Below are positions 29,382-43,517 of a DNA stretch of 64,000 nt, one piece after another (positions within the stretch are counted from its first letter, which is position 1; each line of letters begins with the position of its first letter). The translations under genes and the position numbers were made by a program. The notes beneath the pieces are model-generated. The model made no database searches and had not been told where the DNA came from. It saw only the letters and a program-made list of their open reading frames with translations. The stretch comes from Stemphylium vesicarium (taxonomy: Eukaryota > Ascomycota > Dothideomycetes > Pleosporales > Pleosporaceae), in the NCBI GenBank assembly GCA_004380135.1, contig QXCR01000034.1:368295-432294 (forward strand). Direction: 5' to 3'.

Positions 29382-31572
29382 ATGCCGGTTGTGCACGAGA
29401 TGCTAGAGCGGAATGAGGCGGGCAATGTGGTTATGACGTATGTTACATCTGCATCGGCATCATCCGAAGAACGAGGAGAAGCAGCAACAGTAACAAAAGA
29501 AGAGAGAGTTGATATCGTTGTACGTCATCCCCCGAATTCTCACTTCATTCTACAGTTACGGCGTTTCGTGTGTACAGCGTTGGGGGCTGCTTTAGCTATA
29601 GCTACAGCTCTTAACTAGAGAATGACAGGGAAGAGGGTGCACGCATTAGTTGATTAATAAAATTTATACATTGGCTGATTAATACTAACGAATAATTGTG
29701 TGATAGTTGCCATCGAAGGCGAAAAGTTACACTAAACATGTTCTGGAGGTTTTTCTTCCCGCGGGATATCCGCAGAGTGTGACGGAGGATTACATTCATT
29801 ATCAGATTTATGTCAGTTTGATCCCTCCTTGCTTGAGACGTTAAGAAGACTTCTTAACTTTGTTGCTATGAAATAGGATTCGCTACAAGCTTTTTCGTCG
29901 TCGATCGCGGGCATGTTGGCTTCGCGGGCAGTTTTGGAAGGTAGGTCAACAACACCTCTTTCCTTTTTAGCCTTCTCACTACATGTCTGCTTTCTACCTT
30001 GCGCCAAATCATGTTATGCTTTATCTTCGGTCATTTGTGGAACGCGCCTTTCCAGGTTCCAGAGGATCGTAGTGAGTCACGTATGGTCTATGACTTGCAT
30101 TCTGCTCAACATCACCTACCCCAGACACCAACCCTTCTAATCACATTACATTCAGGCGTCGGCGTCGGAGACTCAACCGCCACCCCCACAACTGCACTGC
30201 TCCTCTCCGTCCTGCAAGAATCGACCGGCCGGATCGCCACCATACTGTTCGCGCATCGCCTAGGCACAGCGCTAGAGCCAGAGTGCAAGATGTTCCGGCT
30301 AGCAGCTGATATCTTCAACGATACAGCCATGGTTCTAGACTGCTTGTCTCCCGGCTTCCCCAAGCCAATCCGCGTGGCCGTACTAAGTTTCTCGAGTTGC
30401 CTGAGAGCGCTATGTGGGGTTTGTGCGGGGAGCGCCAAAGCCAGTCTAAGTGCGCATTTTGCGAAGAAGGGCAACCTAGGCGAGGTGAATGCAGTGAGTT
30501 TTCTCCATCTTCTTCTTCATTTTTCTCATGCCAAAGTGGTCATCTGCACCTTTGAGAAGTTTTTGCTCGTCCGGGTAAGCTGGAGAAGCGCGGAAGGGAA
30601 ATCGGTGGGGCTAGACCGTTATGAGCGTCGTATCTCTGAAAGTCGTACCATCTCTACATGGAAAGTCATGCGTGAACGTTTTAGGGCCCGATTGCAAGCA
30701 GGTGGACTAACGCATCTCCCCCAGAAAGATTCGAGCCAGGAAACTGTAATATCCTTATTGGGTATGCTGGTGAGTAAACTTCCCACCCCACGTTCTAGAC
30801 TGTCAGTACACTGTTTGACGGCTCCGGACGACAGGCAGGAAGTCTGGTGGTCTCATACGTATCCTCTCCTCTAGCCACGTGGGCCACTTTGATACTCCTC
30901 TTGTCCATGCATCTGGGCACAAACTACGCGGCAGTGAGAGCCGTCAGCATGCATTCACTAAACCGCCAGAGAGCCTGCATCCTGTTCAGCAACCTGATTC
31001 AGAATGGTGTCGTGCTCAGCCCGCACGAGGTTTCGGCACGTGAGCGCATCTTTGAACAAGGTGGCGTACTGCGCTGGTCGGACGGCGAAGTGCTTGGTAA
31101 GTGTAAAATTGGAGTATCACTTCAAGAACTACTGGGCCGCATCGGTACGCAGTACAAGCAGAGCGGGTCGGTCGCACTACGCGGTTTCCAAACGTCCGAT
31201 CTACTTGACATCTTCATCACCGAGGCATACGTCCTTTGGCCCGCCACAACCGCTGACGAAGCACTGATCGTCCTCAAGGCAGGGTGCGGACCGATTGATC
31301 AGCTCAGAGCTTGGGCACATGCGTTGTTGCTTGCGAAGAGGGCGAGACGTGGTGATGGATCCTCGGGGAGTAAGCCGGATGACAGTGCATCGCCAAAGGC
31401 AGCGAAAGATGCCCTCAACGCTGAGCTCGCTGAGCTCAGAAGGACGTTGAAGGATGTAAGGGCAATGTTTGACAGGTATGGGGACGTGATGAGGGGAAAG
31501 GGTTGGGATTTAGATACTGCCGCGATGGAGACCAAAGCCGGGACCCGGTTGCAGGTTTCCTTGACTGAGTGA
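29382..31572 (+). CDS. RUS (DUF647) family protein
   Basis: Six exons, 29382-29519, 29707-29811, 29877-29940, 30156-30493, 30725-30769 and 30835-31572, encode 475 aa; all junctions are in frame with canonical signals. The body matches the ROOT UVB SENSITIVE family: EVFLPAGYPQSVTEDYIHYQ, DSLQAFSSSIAGMLASRAVL, GVGDSTATPTTALLLSVLQE, GRIATILFAHRLGTALEPEC, FRLAADIFNDTAMVLDCLSP, and SYVSSPLATWATLILLLSMH, where a hydrophobic segment lies. Plant RUS1/RUS2 act in early seedling UV-B and vitamin B6-related signalling. The fungal role is not established. The C-terminal 90 residues (AELRRTLKDVRAMFDRYGDV) are helical. A membrane association is likely from the glycine-rich hydrophobic stretches. Confidence 0.85.
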
Positions 31573-32138
31573 TGCTGACCCACGTTAGCAAAATGATTTG
31601 GAACGGTTGCTCGATCTCGACTGCCATGCCCAACAGCCGTGAAACGAACGACTTAGAGGGTGGCATGGGAATCCCCACGAAATTGTTGTTCCGGGGGAGA
31701 CAAGTAGCCCGAGCGGTCCACAGGCGTGTTACAGGCCGTCGAGGGATCCAAGTCAAAACGTCGCTCGGTTACTACATCAGCACACCGGCTGAGCTTGACT
31801 CATCACAGCCGCATAAAGATCGGCACCAGCATGTGCTTCTGGCTCTATGTTTGAAGCTGTTTGATTATCACCAGGATATCACTTGCCCGATATTTTTTTC
31901 TTTCTGAAATCACTTGTGCCGACAGAGAACATCAATGCATCGTCGGAGGGTGTCTGCGATCCACCCGCGCAAGTTTCATGTATACCTGGCCTTTTGCCCG
32001 GCCGTCGGACGCTGGTTCCGCAACAATCAATATCCATGTCCGAGCTCTTCATCATGATGTGGAGTGTGGGCAGTCAAAGCGCCCCAAGGGCTGGGCCGCA
32101 AGACGAAGATGCGCTCTTGTGACATGCTGCTAAATCAC

Positions 32139-32168
32139 GATGCGATGCGATGCGATGCGATGCGATGC
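32139..32168. repeat. (GATGC)6 pentanucleotide repeat
   Basis: Six perfect GATGC units in intergenic DNA. Confidence 0.9.
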
Positions 32169-33861
32169 AACAACACACACTACCAACGCCATCAGGTGAG
32201 GAAGACTGTTGACACCAACGGAGAAGCGGCGCATTAGATTGCTTTTCCTAAGAACGTGGTCGTTGGGAGAGAAGCCGGTTGAGGCTCCAAAGAAAAAAAA
32301 GAACACATTTTCTGCATTTTCTGCGCCACCATGCAAGGAGAAGCGCAAGTCGTGCCGACATCAGGCTCGAACATGGACGAATTATGCCAAGTAAGATTCT
32401 GGTTTCAGCAATGGTGCGCGGAAAGACGTGGGATGCGCCTACAAAAAAACCCCCACGAAGCGGTGAAGCGGGAGAATCACAGAAGTTTGGCGAGAATGTG
32501 GCCCACCTGGTGCGTCATGCTGTGTTCCTGAGGCACCGAGCTTCTTTGTTGGCGGCTCAAAAATTTTCGGTGCTGGCTGTTTTGGTTGACCGTAGAAGGG
32601 GCGTGCTGAGTCGTTAGTCGGCTACCGACGGTGACTACATGACAGGAAAGACCTTCTAGAACCGCCACGACGGCAGCCCTGCGAGGTGTAACAGGGACGG
32701 CGCTTGGAGATGGCCCGAGAGAGCATCTCAACAGCATAGCACGCTAAATCAGATGGGTGTGCGTGTCCGAAGTGAAGATGAGGTGAGGAGGGTTACGCTG
32801 AAGACGTAGTTGTTTTATGGAGCGATCGACAGGCAAAGCCGGTCTGGCGGGTCTAGGCGTATTCAGGCAATATTCTAGAAGTCATGTAATCGTTCTGGAA
32901 GACTTGTTCCGTCGCACGGTGATGTGTGAGCAGCAGGGGTAGGCGGTGGTCTGATCAGGCGGGTTACTGTGGGTAGCGCTTGTGGAACGCCAGCATTTCA
33001 GAGTGAGCGCGCGACGGCCAACCGCGAACCGCCGAGTATGTAACACAGCGTCTTGTCGGTTGAGAGATGTGTGAATAATAGGCAAGATGGTAGCTAGATT
33101 GGAGAGGGCAGCTAACGGATTTAGGCACAACCTCGGACCCTCGATTGCGTAGGGTGTTTGCAAGCAGGCGTGGGCCCACCATAGGTGGATCTCTGGTGGG
33201 TGAGGTGTGTCTTGTGTCAGCTATCTGCTAGCAAAGGCAAAGGCAGAGATTGAGAAGGACGCGTTTGTCCCCAGGCATAGGGCCAAAGCCAAGGGTGTGG
33301 CCGTGCACACCGGCTCGCGTGTGAGACGAGTGTCGGCGTGATTGGCGATGGGCGCAGGCTCAAGTACCATTCCGCGCTCCTAAGACGCGGTAATGGGTGA
33401 CAGGTTCAAGCGAGCTCGACTGGGGGCGGATATCATTGCAGGAGACGAGGGGGCATGTTGTGGTCAATGGCAATTGTGGCTCATGGGAGAAGTCGATGAT
33501 CGATGTACCTTCCTTTGTTGTGGTGCGGCGGGCAGAGTCATAGGGTGGATTAGTTGCAAGTCGGGCTGCGGCCGTCGATTTTGCTGCGGCGGAGCTGGGA
33601 GCGTCACGACGAGCGGAGGCAGCCCTCGCGGGTGTACGCGCAACAACAATGGCTATCGCGGACTGGAAAAGGAAAGAGAAACTGTGGGCGTCGACTTGTT
33701 TATCGACGAGAAAGGGCCGACCAGGCAGGCTTGGGCGGCCCAGGTTAGAGAGAAACAGCAGCGGGCGGACAAGGCTGGGGGGCCAAGGTAATCTATGCAC
33801 GCAGCTACGGCGATAGTGCCGGGGTCGGAAACCAGATGGGAATGGCTGTGGATTGGGAGTG

Positions 33862-33882
33862 CGAGCGAGCGAGCGAGCGAGA
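33862..33882. repeat. (GAGC)5 short repeat
   Basis: Five GCGA/GAGC units in GC-rich intergenic DNA; positions are accurate to a few bases. Confidence 0.7.
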
Positions 33883-35170
33883 GTGAGATGGCGACCGTGC
33901 TGGCCTGCAGTGCTACCTACCACGCCCTCGGAGCGGACAGAGAGAGAGGAGAAGGGCATTGAGACGCGAAAGAGAAAGAGAGGGGAGGGGGCTAGGCAAT
34001 CTCTCTTTTTTTTTTGCTGTTTTCTTCTTGCGCTGATGTCGTTGGTGGTCACTCGGCATGGCGGAGATGGGGGAGAGGCTAGGACAGCAGCTCGCTGGCC
34101 TACTGGGCCATGTGAAGCGATGAGGCAGGCAACGGCGCGCTGGAGCAGCTGGTCGCTGGGAGGGCAGAGCCACGAGCGGTTCAGAGCGTCTACTATCAGC
34201 AGCGTGGTGGCAGCAGCAGCAGCATCGCATCGGGCGTGGCGAAAGGCGCAAAAGAGTGGGCTCCAAGGGCTCCATGGGCGACAGGGGTGCCAGTTTCGGC
34301 AAGGATCATGGCGCGGCCGTGCGTCTTCCAGAAGACGCGAGCAGCCAATGGCTAAGGAGGCGCGACTGGCCGCTTTTAGTCGGGGAGGAAGGCGCCATGC
34401 ATGCTCCTGCCGGGCTGCCCTCATGCCCTCATGCTCCCTGATGGCCAAACCGCTCGGTGGGGACATGGCGTGTGCGTCCTGACTGAGCTTTCTGCCCAAG
34501 CACTGACCCATGCCTTCCCTGACTCTCCACTGCGCTTGCTCAAAACCACGCCGAGCCGCACCTGTCCATACCCACGTCCTGACGCATATCGGCCTTCCTG
34601 TCTCACCACGCCTTCGTCACAGCCCAGCACCAGCCCCACCCCAAACCGACACTGATCGTGCTCCAAAAAGCCCGCAAAGACCACCACGACCACCAACACC
34701 CTATATACCTGTGCAACCGCCAAAAGCAACGCCGACACCCACTCGCTCTGCCCTCGCCGGAATCCCGCCTTGCCGTGTGCGCTCTAGCTGCTGCCGTGTC
34801 CCCGTTCCAGAAGGCGCTATAGAAGACATCCACCCGTGTGTCACCGCCTGCCCCCCTCGCTCTTTCCACAGCCCTCGATGCTGCCGCCGTCGGAACGATA
34901 ATACATATCCCACCCCGGCCCACCGACACCAGGTTCGACCCGAACCTCGTGCCACCCGCCGTCAAGCTGGCGCAACAACTGCAGCTCTGTCCCTGTGAAG
35001 GTTTCGACGAGCAGAGCAGAAAGAACGCTCGCCGCGTCTACAAACACTTCTGGAAAAGCGTAATCGTCACCCGGAAATCTGGCTCCCAAACGCTATCAAT
35101 AAGAACCTCGTCCACCGCCTCCAATTCGCCCACCCCGTCGCAACTCGACTTTGATGAACAGAACGCAAAG

Positions 35171-36286
35171 ATGGCCATGAGCGATTGCCAGCCGCAGCCC
35201 GCCCCATTGACCGTCTCAATACCCAAGAACATCCCCAGCCCGCAATGCCGGAAACCCAACCTGGCCGAGATACTCAACAACACGGCGCCCCCGCCATACA
35301 CACTCACCTCCTTCATGGCCTTCCTCTCGCAGAACCACTGCCTCGAGAACCTGGAGTTCACCATGGACGCATCGCGATACCGCAAGCACTACTCCAAGAT
35401 GGTCAACCGCCATCCCGGCAGCCCCATCTCGCCATTGTCCGACGAGTGCGCTTACGTGCTCATGCTCTGGCGTCGCTTGATCGATGCCTACATCCGTGAG
35501 TCAGGTCCACGAGAAGTAAGCAGATCCACCCGCACCCCATGGCCCTCTTACTAACAGCCCCAGGTCAACCTCCCCGCTGAAGTCCGTGACCAGCTACTCA
35601 GCCTGTCCGACTCCTATGTCCCTCCCCACCCATCCTCGTTGGACAGTGCCGTGGCCAAGATCAACGAGCTCATGGAAGAGAGCGTATTGGTTTCGTTCCT
35701 GAACTCGGTCAGCCCACAGAGTGCCCACCCTACCGTCAGCCACGAGAGCTACGCTGGAAGTAACATCTCACGCTCGTCGACCCGCAGCTATGAGGAGCGC
35801 AGCATGCTGTCTCGCTCGTCGCAGCCACCACTACCCGCCCATCAACGTGCATCCGCACCATCTTCACTCACCTCTGGCTTCATGCAATCACGGCCCTTTT
35901 CACATTCGCGATTCCATTCCCAGCCTACCTCTTCCGGCCAACCATCGGCCACCCGCGTCACCTCCGGCTACGCTAGTGGCAGTGATGCATTGACCGATGA
36001 CTCGGGTAGCGCGAGTAGCCCATCGGGCATGAGCGACCCATTGACTCCTCCCGGTACACCTCCCATGAGTGAGTACCCCATGACGGACTTCCACCACGCC
36101 TACTACGAGACTGGATCAAATAGTGGCACTCCCAGCCCTCGCAACAGCCGCGGTGAGCACAACGGTCTCGCCAGTGCTACAAGGGATAGCTGGAAGCGAG
36201 TCAGTAGTAAGCTATGGCCCAAGAAAAAGAGCGGCGGCCAGCTCCGTGACGACGAGCCCGGCGTCGTCGAGGGCGGTCTTTTCTAA
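35171..36286 (+). CDS. RGS-domain regulator of G-protein signalling (RgsA-like)
   Basis: Exons 35171-35515 and 35564-36286 encode 355 aa. The start MAMSDCQPQPAPLTV is chosen because it is the first ATG in an otherwise open frame. It leads into KPNLAEILNNTAPPPYTLTS, FMAFLSQNHCLENLEFTMDA, ADECAYVLMLWRRLIDAYI-like and VNLPAEVRDQLLSLSD-type segments, the helices of the RGS fold. The C-terminus INELMEESVLVSFLNSV closes the domain at about residue 175. The remaining 180 residues are a Ser/Pro-rich disordered tail. RGS proteins accelerate GTP hydrolysis by G-alpha subunits. The motif order fits the single-domain RgsA group, which lacks DEP or GGL domains. Translation could start further upstream if an undetected first exon exists. 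Confidence 0.85.
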
Positions 36287-39200
36287 AACACCCATCCCAT
36301 CACACCGACCGACATTCCTACATTCAAAAGCAGACACGATTACGACGATGCAATCAGAGCGACTTGCATCACTTGAATTATGCATTCTGGGCTGCATGCA
36401 CATTGGCGTCACTACATTTCCACATCTGCAGTCCTCAGCATGCGAAGGCGCATCTGGCTCACAACCCGGCGCGGTTGTTTTTTGGCATTCTCCATTTTCA
36501 AATCTCCATTACTAGACATTTGACAGGCGTTGCAAAACCTCCTGGTCACACACCTCTATATCCAATCTCGGTGGCCAGGAACACCGGGGCGTTTTATTTG
36601 ACATTACATCAAGAGCATATCATGAACGAACTGGGCGGGAACGATTTCGATTTACGTGTATCATTATGGCTACTATTCTTCTCAGACGTTATCGGGGAGC
36701 CTTTCAGATGGGTCGGTCTGGGGGCGTTTTCTTGTTCATAGGAACGGGGGTGGATTGGAGTAGATACCAAAGCGCATGAATGCGCTAGAATCATGACTGT
36801 ACCACGTTGGTCTCCAACGCAAACATTACCTTTTTTTTGGCAAATTCCCATGATGAGTGCTTTGTCTTGGGTTGCATTGCATGCACATGTACTACCTGCC
36901 ACGCAACGTGGTGGCGTTGTGATGAAGTCGCAAAGATCGACCCGAGCTCCTTCCCTTCCCTCTTTACCAACGCACTGAAAACCTACTTCCTCCGCGACCC
37001 GATGCATTGCGCAAGAGAAGGAACCAGGACTTCGTTTATCAACCTGCAGATCCTCGCACCATCTACCTAGGTATGCACTTCTCCAGAGGCAGACTCACCC
37101 CCCTCATCCCTCCTTACTTAATACCGGCATTTATACTACTAACTCCGCCAAAAGTCCCGAGCCAACGTACAAAGGGATAACCCTTTTCAAACTTCCTTTC
37201 ACCTTCCGTTCATCCCAACCAAGCCTTTTATTCCTTCCCGAGTAAGTACCCCGAGAGCTGGGTGGCTGGTATCGGTGTCCGTCACGCTGGTGACCTAAAT
37301 CAGTGCTATATCGAGAAATCCCTTTCATTGCGCACCAAGGCAGCGGGTGGTGCACGGCGATTATCGGGTGTTGGACTACAGATGTAGAAGATGGGGACGA
37401 GAATTTTGGCCGTCGTCACGAGGGATGATAGGGAAACAATGCGAGTACGGAGTCATCGACCACGTGGATGATTCTGCCCTTTGTACGCTCATCCTTCTTG
37501 TCTACATCCGCCCCCGAATCCAACACCAATGTAGCTGGCCGCCTTACCACGGACACATCACACCGATGACCACGTCGTCCTTCTTCGCCGATCAGAGACA
37601 AAAACTCTCTCATACCCTACCTACGCCTCAAAGCCTAGACGCACACACCTTGATCCTTCCCACAGCCACCAGCCATAGCAACGGGAACGGGACCACCATT
37701 CAAAGGCTCATAGAGTTTCCGACTTTCTAGAACAGCGCCCCCTCCACCCCACCCAACCCAAGGCCTCCAAAGCAAGACAACGTGCGCGCAAACCGTGCCG
37801 CAAGGGAAGCGAGATTGCACCGTGAGGTGCTTGTTAAACCATACGCCCCGGATTCCCAGACCACCACCGCCCGCCCCTTTTTTAGCGCAGAAACCTTGTT
37901 TACCGTAGGTTTTAACAGAGCGCGGGAGTGGAAAATGGAATTCCAATTGGAATTTGGTGGGTCAAAGAATCCCGAGAGATTGGGTGAGCGTAGGTGTTCG
38001 CTCACACGTCTCTAACCTAACCCTTTTCTACCATTTACACAGCTATTTGTCGTGTTAACGTTTCTGTGCGAGTATGTGCACACACTTGCGCACGTGGATT
38101 GCGGGATGCGTTTACGATTTATATATACATATGCATATAAAGACACACAAGGTACCTGTTCTGAGCAGGGTATGAAATCTGTTGAGGCTGGGATTTGATT
38201 TGGAAACTGATTTGAATAAACGCAGTTGACTGAGGCCTGTGGTGGAGAGGATTTGCATTTATGGGCGCAATGTCCGTTGAAGGTTACATTCTGCGTGCGC
38301 ACACACTTACGTATTCCGTGCGTCGGCTTCGCCTTGAGCGCTATCGTCATGGTTCGTTATCACGGTCTCTCCATCATGATCATCTCAGAGGGGGCCTGAT
38401 GACTACGAGGTGATTACCGCTTTACGCTATCTTCTTTATTACAGACAACGCGCGTAATCACGAGTGCATCTTGACTCGTGAGCTTCGTCAATGTATTCGT
38501 CGCGTATCGCGGTTAACGCCGCCACATCTCATTCTAGCACGTTACAGTTATTTCTTGTAGCGTTCATGCGGGTAAAGTCGACGTCGCCCTTCTATCGTTT
38601 CATACTTGGAGGAAGAATAGTGGAGAATGAGTTTGAAAGTACCGTTGGGTGACGTGGTTCAAGGGTGTTTCTCTGGCGTGACATGTTTGAGATGGGAGAC
38701 GCTGACCAGGCGGGACGACGACACAAATGACTCGTTTGTTGTGCTGGGGTTGCACGGGCTGCTGTTGTGTTGATGGGGTGGGTTTCGGGTACACGGTGGA
38801 TACGAAGGTTTTGACTATCCGCGAGATGCTGGGTGCAGGCATCGATATTTTTTGACAAATCTTCCGCATGATGTGAGCGTGAGCGTTTTGTTTGTTTTTG
38901 TGTTCTTGGTCTTTCTTGTTGACGCATTGGTATTCTGGAATAGATACACTTTGTGCTATTTGCAATTCTCCATCCACTTTCACAAGTTCCATCGCATAAC
39001 CGTGTTCTTTGCATAACTAGAATGCATGCACAACACTCACATTGCTTGCATACCGTCCACCAATGCACTCAGTACCCCACAAGACGTCACAGTACCCCTA
39101 CTGACCTGAATATCGTCATCCGCAATCGATCGCCATGCCCTTATTTCCGTTCTCCACCACGACTATCTCCAACACCACGCTCACGCTCACGCTCACATCA

Positions 39201-42200
39201 CACAGCCAAGCCTTTCCGGCAAATATACCGCGCAGCCTCGCCGCTATTGGTGAGGGTCTTCAGACCGTCCCTTGGACTTGATCGTCGCGATCACACCCAA
39301 GCCGAACCCGCGCCGACACCAAGGGGATGCCGATAGACGGCATGTCCCGCACTGTGGATGCTTGATCGCTTCTAGCAGGAGATCGCTCACGGAGAGAACA
39401 CCGACTACAGACCAGTAGCGCATGATTCGCCAGGTAGAGACCCCCGATCGCTGCTTGCGATCATCTTACCTGAGTATGCTCCGCGGAATCCTGGACCTAC
39501 GGGCGGCGAGGCGACTTGCATTTACTACAGCGCCGCCGCTTGACTTACTAACTACTAAGAGAACCACGACGCGTGCTATTCACTCTTACGCCAAGTCAGG
39601 GAGGGGGAAAAGGGACAGAGAGACAAAAAGAAAAGAAAGAACCCCCGAGATCAGTGCGACAAATGACGAAGTCTGTACCATAGTGTAGCAGACAACAGCA
39701 ACAAGCGCTCTAATATTGGTCTTGTTACCAGCATCTTTCTCTGGGCCGATGAAGCAATGCCCGCGCAATATCCGCGGCCATCCAACCATCTCACCGCGAT
39801 GATGCCAACCTTTCTACCCCTCTTTTCCGGCCTTCTTACCAACCCCAACATCATCATCACATGCGTGACAGGGACTACGCAGTCCAACGGCCATCGAGTG
39901 GCAAAACTTCTCGAAGGCTTCTAGAAATCTTCTTCGTGCGTGCGTTCGTGTGTGTACCCTAGCCACTGATCGTTGTGTCAAGCCACCGATGATCGTGGTG
40001 GTGGTTTATCTGGGCAAGTGACGTTGCGCATCGTAATGTGCGAGGGTTCTAGTGCGGCCAACGACGATCACGACTGTTTTGAGTGAGGTTTGATCGTGGT
40101 AATGGAAGGAACCACGTTATACACGCGTGTACCTGTATCTAAGCGCGTAGAAGGGAGAGATGGTGAGATGGTGAGAAGTTGTTGATCTTATCCTCTTCGC
40201 GGCAAACAATCACATCAGTCACATAGACAATGCGCAACAAGTCACATACATAGTAATATAGTTCTTCCCCCCTAAAATCTAGGCTTAGTCGTCACAATAG
40301 TGAGAAAGACAAGGGCAAGTATAACCTAGGATATGCTCTATCCCGTGTGCGTGTCTGCGTGTGCATCGTTTGCTTTTCTCAACCCCGCACCGCTTGTTCC
40401 ATGTACAACGAGGCGCAGCGGAATGCACCTGCAACCACGACGCCCAGTCACGCCGCAGTTCCTGATGCGCTCTTTCTTCACCTCTCCCCTCATCTTGAAT
40501 CCGCTAACCAATCAGCAGCGGCCCTCAATTCTCTCAAGGGACAAAGTTGCGAACGAGTGTAAGTCTTGAGCCACAAAAGGCGCAAAGCATTCCCGGCTGT
40601 TCCCCGCCTGCAAGCTTGTCCTAATTGCGCGTCTGCAGTAAGTAATAGGCTTGTTTTCGTTACGCCATCGCACCCCTATACGTAGTTTAGTCCGTCTACC
40701 GTCTACCGGCTTGAAGGCGAAAAGCAGCAAGTGATTGATCGCCGCCTGCTGTTTTAGGTCAAGATGGACATGTATGTCAGCGGAGGTCGTCGGAATGGTG
40801 CAAAGCCTAAAAGCAGCATGCCGCTGATCGCGGGCGATGAGACATTGCATCGCTCAAGATGATAGGCAGCGTAAGTACGGCACGCTAAGAGGCAAACTGC
40901 CGTTGTGCGAGACTGTGGGTTTTGGTAATTAACGGAATCCTTGGCTTCGCTCGATCTTTTCACGCGTCTGCTGATCATGAGGGCTGCCGTGTCCTGTTGA
41001 TCAGTGGAGTAGCCGAAGGGAAACAAGGGTGCCTCCGGATAGCAATAGTGTGTCCGCGGTTACGTGGATATGTTTTTGGCAACGGCGGTGATTTTCCAAT
41101 GTTCGTGGGTCGCATGTAATGTGATGGATATCGTCCCCCTTGTGGCCGTGAGTGATGATGGTGGTGGTGGTGCGGAGTTCATCCTAGTAATTGTTCAAGG
41201 TAAACGTTCGGAGATATGAGCGGAGAGGGCAAAGATGAGCGGGCAGCGGGTGTAGGTAAGGGTAAGCATGGATGGTAAGAAGAGTAAGCCGACCACGTTG
41301 ATGCTCGTTTTGCCACGATATGAATAGAGAAAGGCCCCTTGTAACGGCCGAACGGTACGTACACATCGATCGGTGTACGTAGGATGCAATATAGGGTGCC
41401 TGTGGCCTGGGTTAACCTGTCTTGCCGGCCGTTCTTTCTCAGGTTGTTCCTGCGGCCCCACGACCTAGACATCATGTCCATGGATCTTACGATCGTGATC
41501 GGTATCTTGGCGACCATTAACCCGATCCTCCGCGGCATTCAGACTACTCGATGTTGCGTAACACGTGCTATCACCGTGCGCTATTACAAGAAAAAGCGTC
41601 TAACGGCACATTCCACTACACTTGACCATGTCTTATCAACTACTACACAAAAAAGCGATCACGATCGTTTGCCAACGCACACATACACAGAGAGAAGGAG
41701 AGAAAGCGCGCGCGTGACAATGTCTAGACTTTGGCCGAACCCTCGCTGATCCCCTACAAAGTACCCACCTCGGTACTTGTTGTCTACGAATGCAAGGCTG
41801 TTGCGCGGCATCAACAGCCGCACTAGACTAGCTACCTCCCAATGTAGCCCCGAAACCCTTGAGCACCAAACCGACAAGGCCCCTGGTGAGAGATGGAGAG
41901 TACCTCCGCCAAACCCCACATCACTACCTAGGTACTTGATCCACCCAACACCGGGCTTTAGTCATGATCAGACTTGACAATACCACCCAACTCCACTCAG
42001 TCGTGTCGTGAAATGTAAGGAAGAAAAAACCACGCAATCTACTGCCCCGCTCGCTTACAAACAGGAACGGATTCCGAGTGGAACGTCTAAATTCCGATAT
42101 TTTGTGTCTTTGCATGTAGGTGTACAATAAACGACGTCATTCATTCCTTTATGTAGAGTGCCCCGTAAACGAGCCTCAACAACACGCATGCATGTGATAC

Positions 42201-43517
42201 AGCGATGATAATATACAAAACCTTATCCGCCTACAGTCGCAACAACGGTCTCCCAGCAGCGCGGGAGGGTATGACGAATAACGAGATTACGCATCCAATT
42301 CAGTGGAGATAATTCCTAAATGCAGCTTGAACGATCGCGATATCGGTATGTATGTTCAGCGTAACGACTATGTGAGAGAGAAAGAGCGAGTCAGCGGTTT
42401 AATATGGGGCATTAATATATCCGTTACTAGTTTGGGAAGGTGGTGCACTTGAGGGTGGACAAGGGTTGCAACTGCAGGTGTGCTGTAGGGAACGGGACAA
42501 GTATTAGCGCGATCGGAAGGGTATGTTGAGATCGCACTTTTAAACACCATGGGTCTTTGGAGATGCCGTCTCGACAAGAGCGTATCTTGTGAACGCAAGG
42601 GGGATGCAGGTTGTGCATGTTGATGAGTCGATAGGGTGTGGCGTTTTTTCGAGCTAGAGATATACTTACATTGGTTATGCTGTAATGGCACTTTTTGATT
42701 GTTCGTCGTGGTGCATACCCGTCTTACATGCTCTAGAAGCTTCGAAATCAGGCTGACGGGCTGTATACGTGTGTGTTTACGCGTGGATTAACCGATAAGC
42801 TGTGAGAGAGAAATTGAAGCGAAAATCAAACCGAAATACGCAAGACTCCGTCGCTTCATTACTAAATATTAGCCGTTTGCGCCCTCTCGACTTGTAGATA
42901 TCGCCTTTCAAGTTCCTGCTCCCCGGAATTAAATTTGGAAAAGAAAGACCAGCAAAGGACTACTGCGCCAAAGTAAACACATACCGAAATGGAAGGAGAG
43001 GTGTGACATGTGCATGCAGAACATTGCATATAACCGGTAGGCGAAGTGTCCTCAGTCCCGGAGTTCATGACCTCCGACCTCAACGACCGAGATTGCCATG
43101 TCCTGAATCCACGTCGACGGTACATTAATAGCAGTCCTGATAATGCCCCTTGTTCCATGCTACTGGTGGAAGTCCAGTGATTCCTGAGCACGTTTCTTCC
43201 GCTGCATCCGATGTTTCCACAACCCGCCGGCATCTGATCGGTTAGAAATAGAGATGCAGCGTGATTAGTTCTCGTTAGATGGAGGCGTGGATGTTGGGAT
43301 ATGGGACGCCAGTGACCATGCGCAGTGTCCGGGCACGAGATTAGGACGAGGGGTACTCTAACTGTAACACGAAACGGGGTCCTGTGAACACCAAGGCATG
43401 GTCGGTATTGTATGTTGTGTAAAAGCAGCAAGTACATTGTTCGTAAAATGGCGGCAGGGAGTATTCCATCCAAGACGCCGAGGGTATTGATGGTATCGTA
43501 AAGTCGGGACGAAAGCG
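36287..43517. other. 7.2-kb stretch without a supported gene
   Basis: Between the RGS gene and the next gene no frame resembles a protein family. Frames of 100-203 codons on both strands have no start context, introns or homology I recognise. TACCTAGGTA palindromes lie at 37064 and 41925. No tRNA or rRNA signature was seen. The region could hold long UTRs, a non-coding RNA or relics of elements too decayed to recognise. Confidence 0.5.

Larger units (their letters stand above)
31573..35170. other. Long intergenic region, including RGS 5' flank
   Basis: About 3.6 kb. Long frames of up to 383 codons on the minus strand are Arg/Ser/Pro-rich and resemble no protein. The right third is probably the RGS gene's leader and promoter, because the frame is open from 34838 but has no ATG before 35171. 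The simple repeats listed separately lie here. Confidence 0.5.

Noticed and set aside
33360..34511. A 383-codon open frame on the minus strand
   Set aside because: Arg/Ser/Pro-rich composition from GC-rich DNA, no family resemblance, no intron signals.
34838..35170. N-terminal extension of the RGS protein
   Set aside because: The frame is open but has no ATG; the family normally starts close to 35171.
42862..43473. A 203-codon open frame
   Set aside because: Shows no family motif and mixed hydrophobic/basic composition typical of chance frames.
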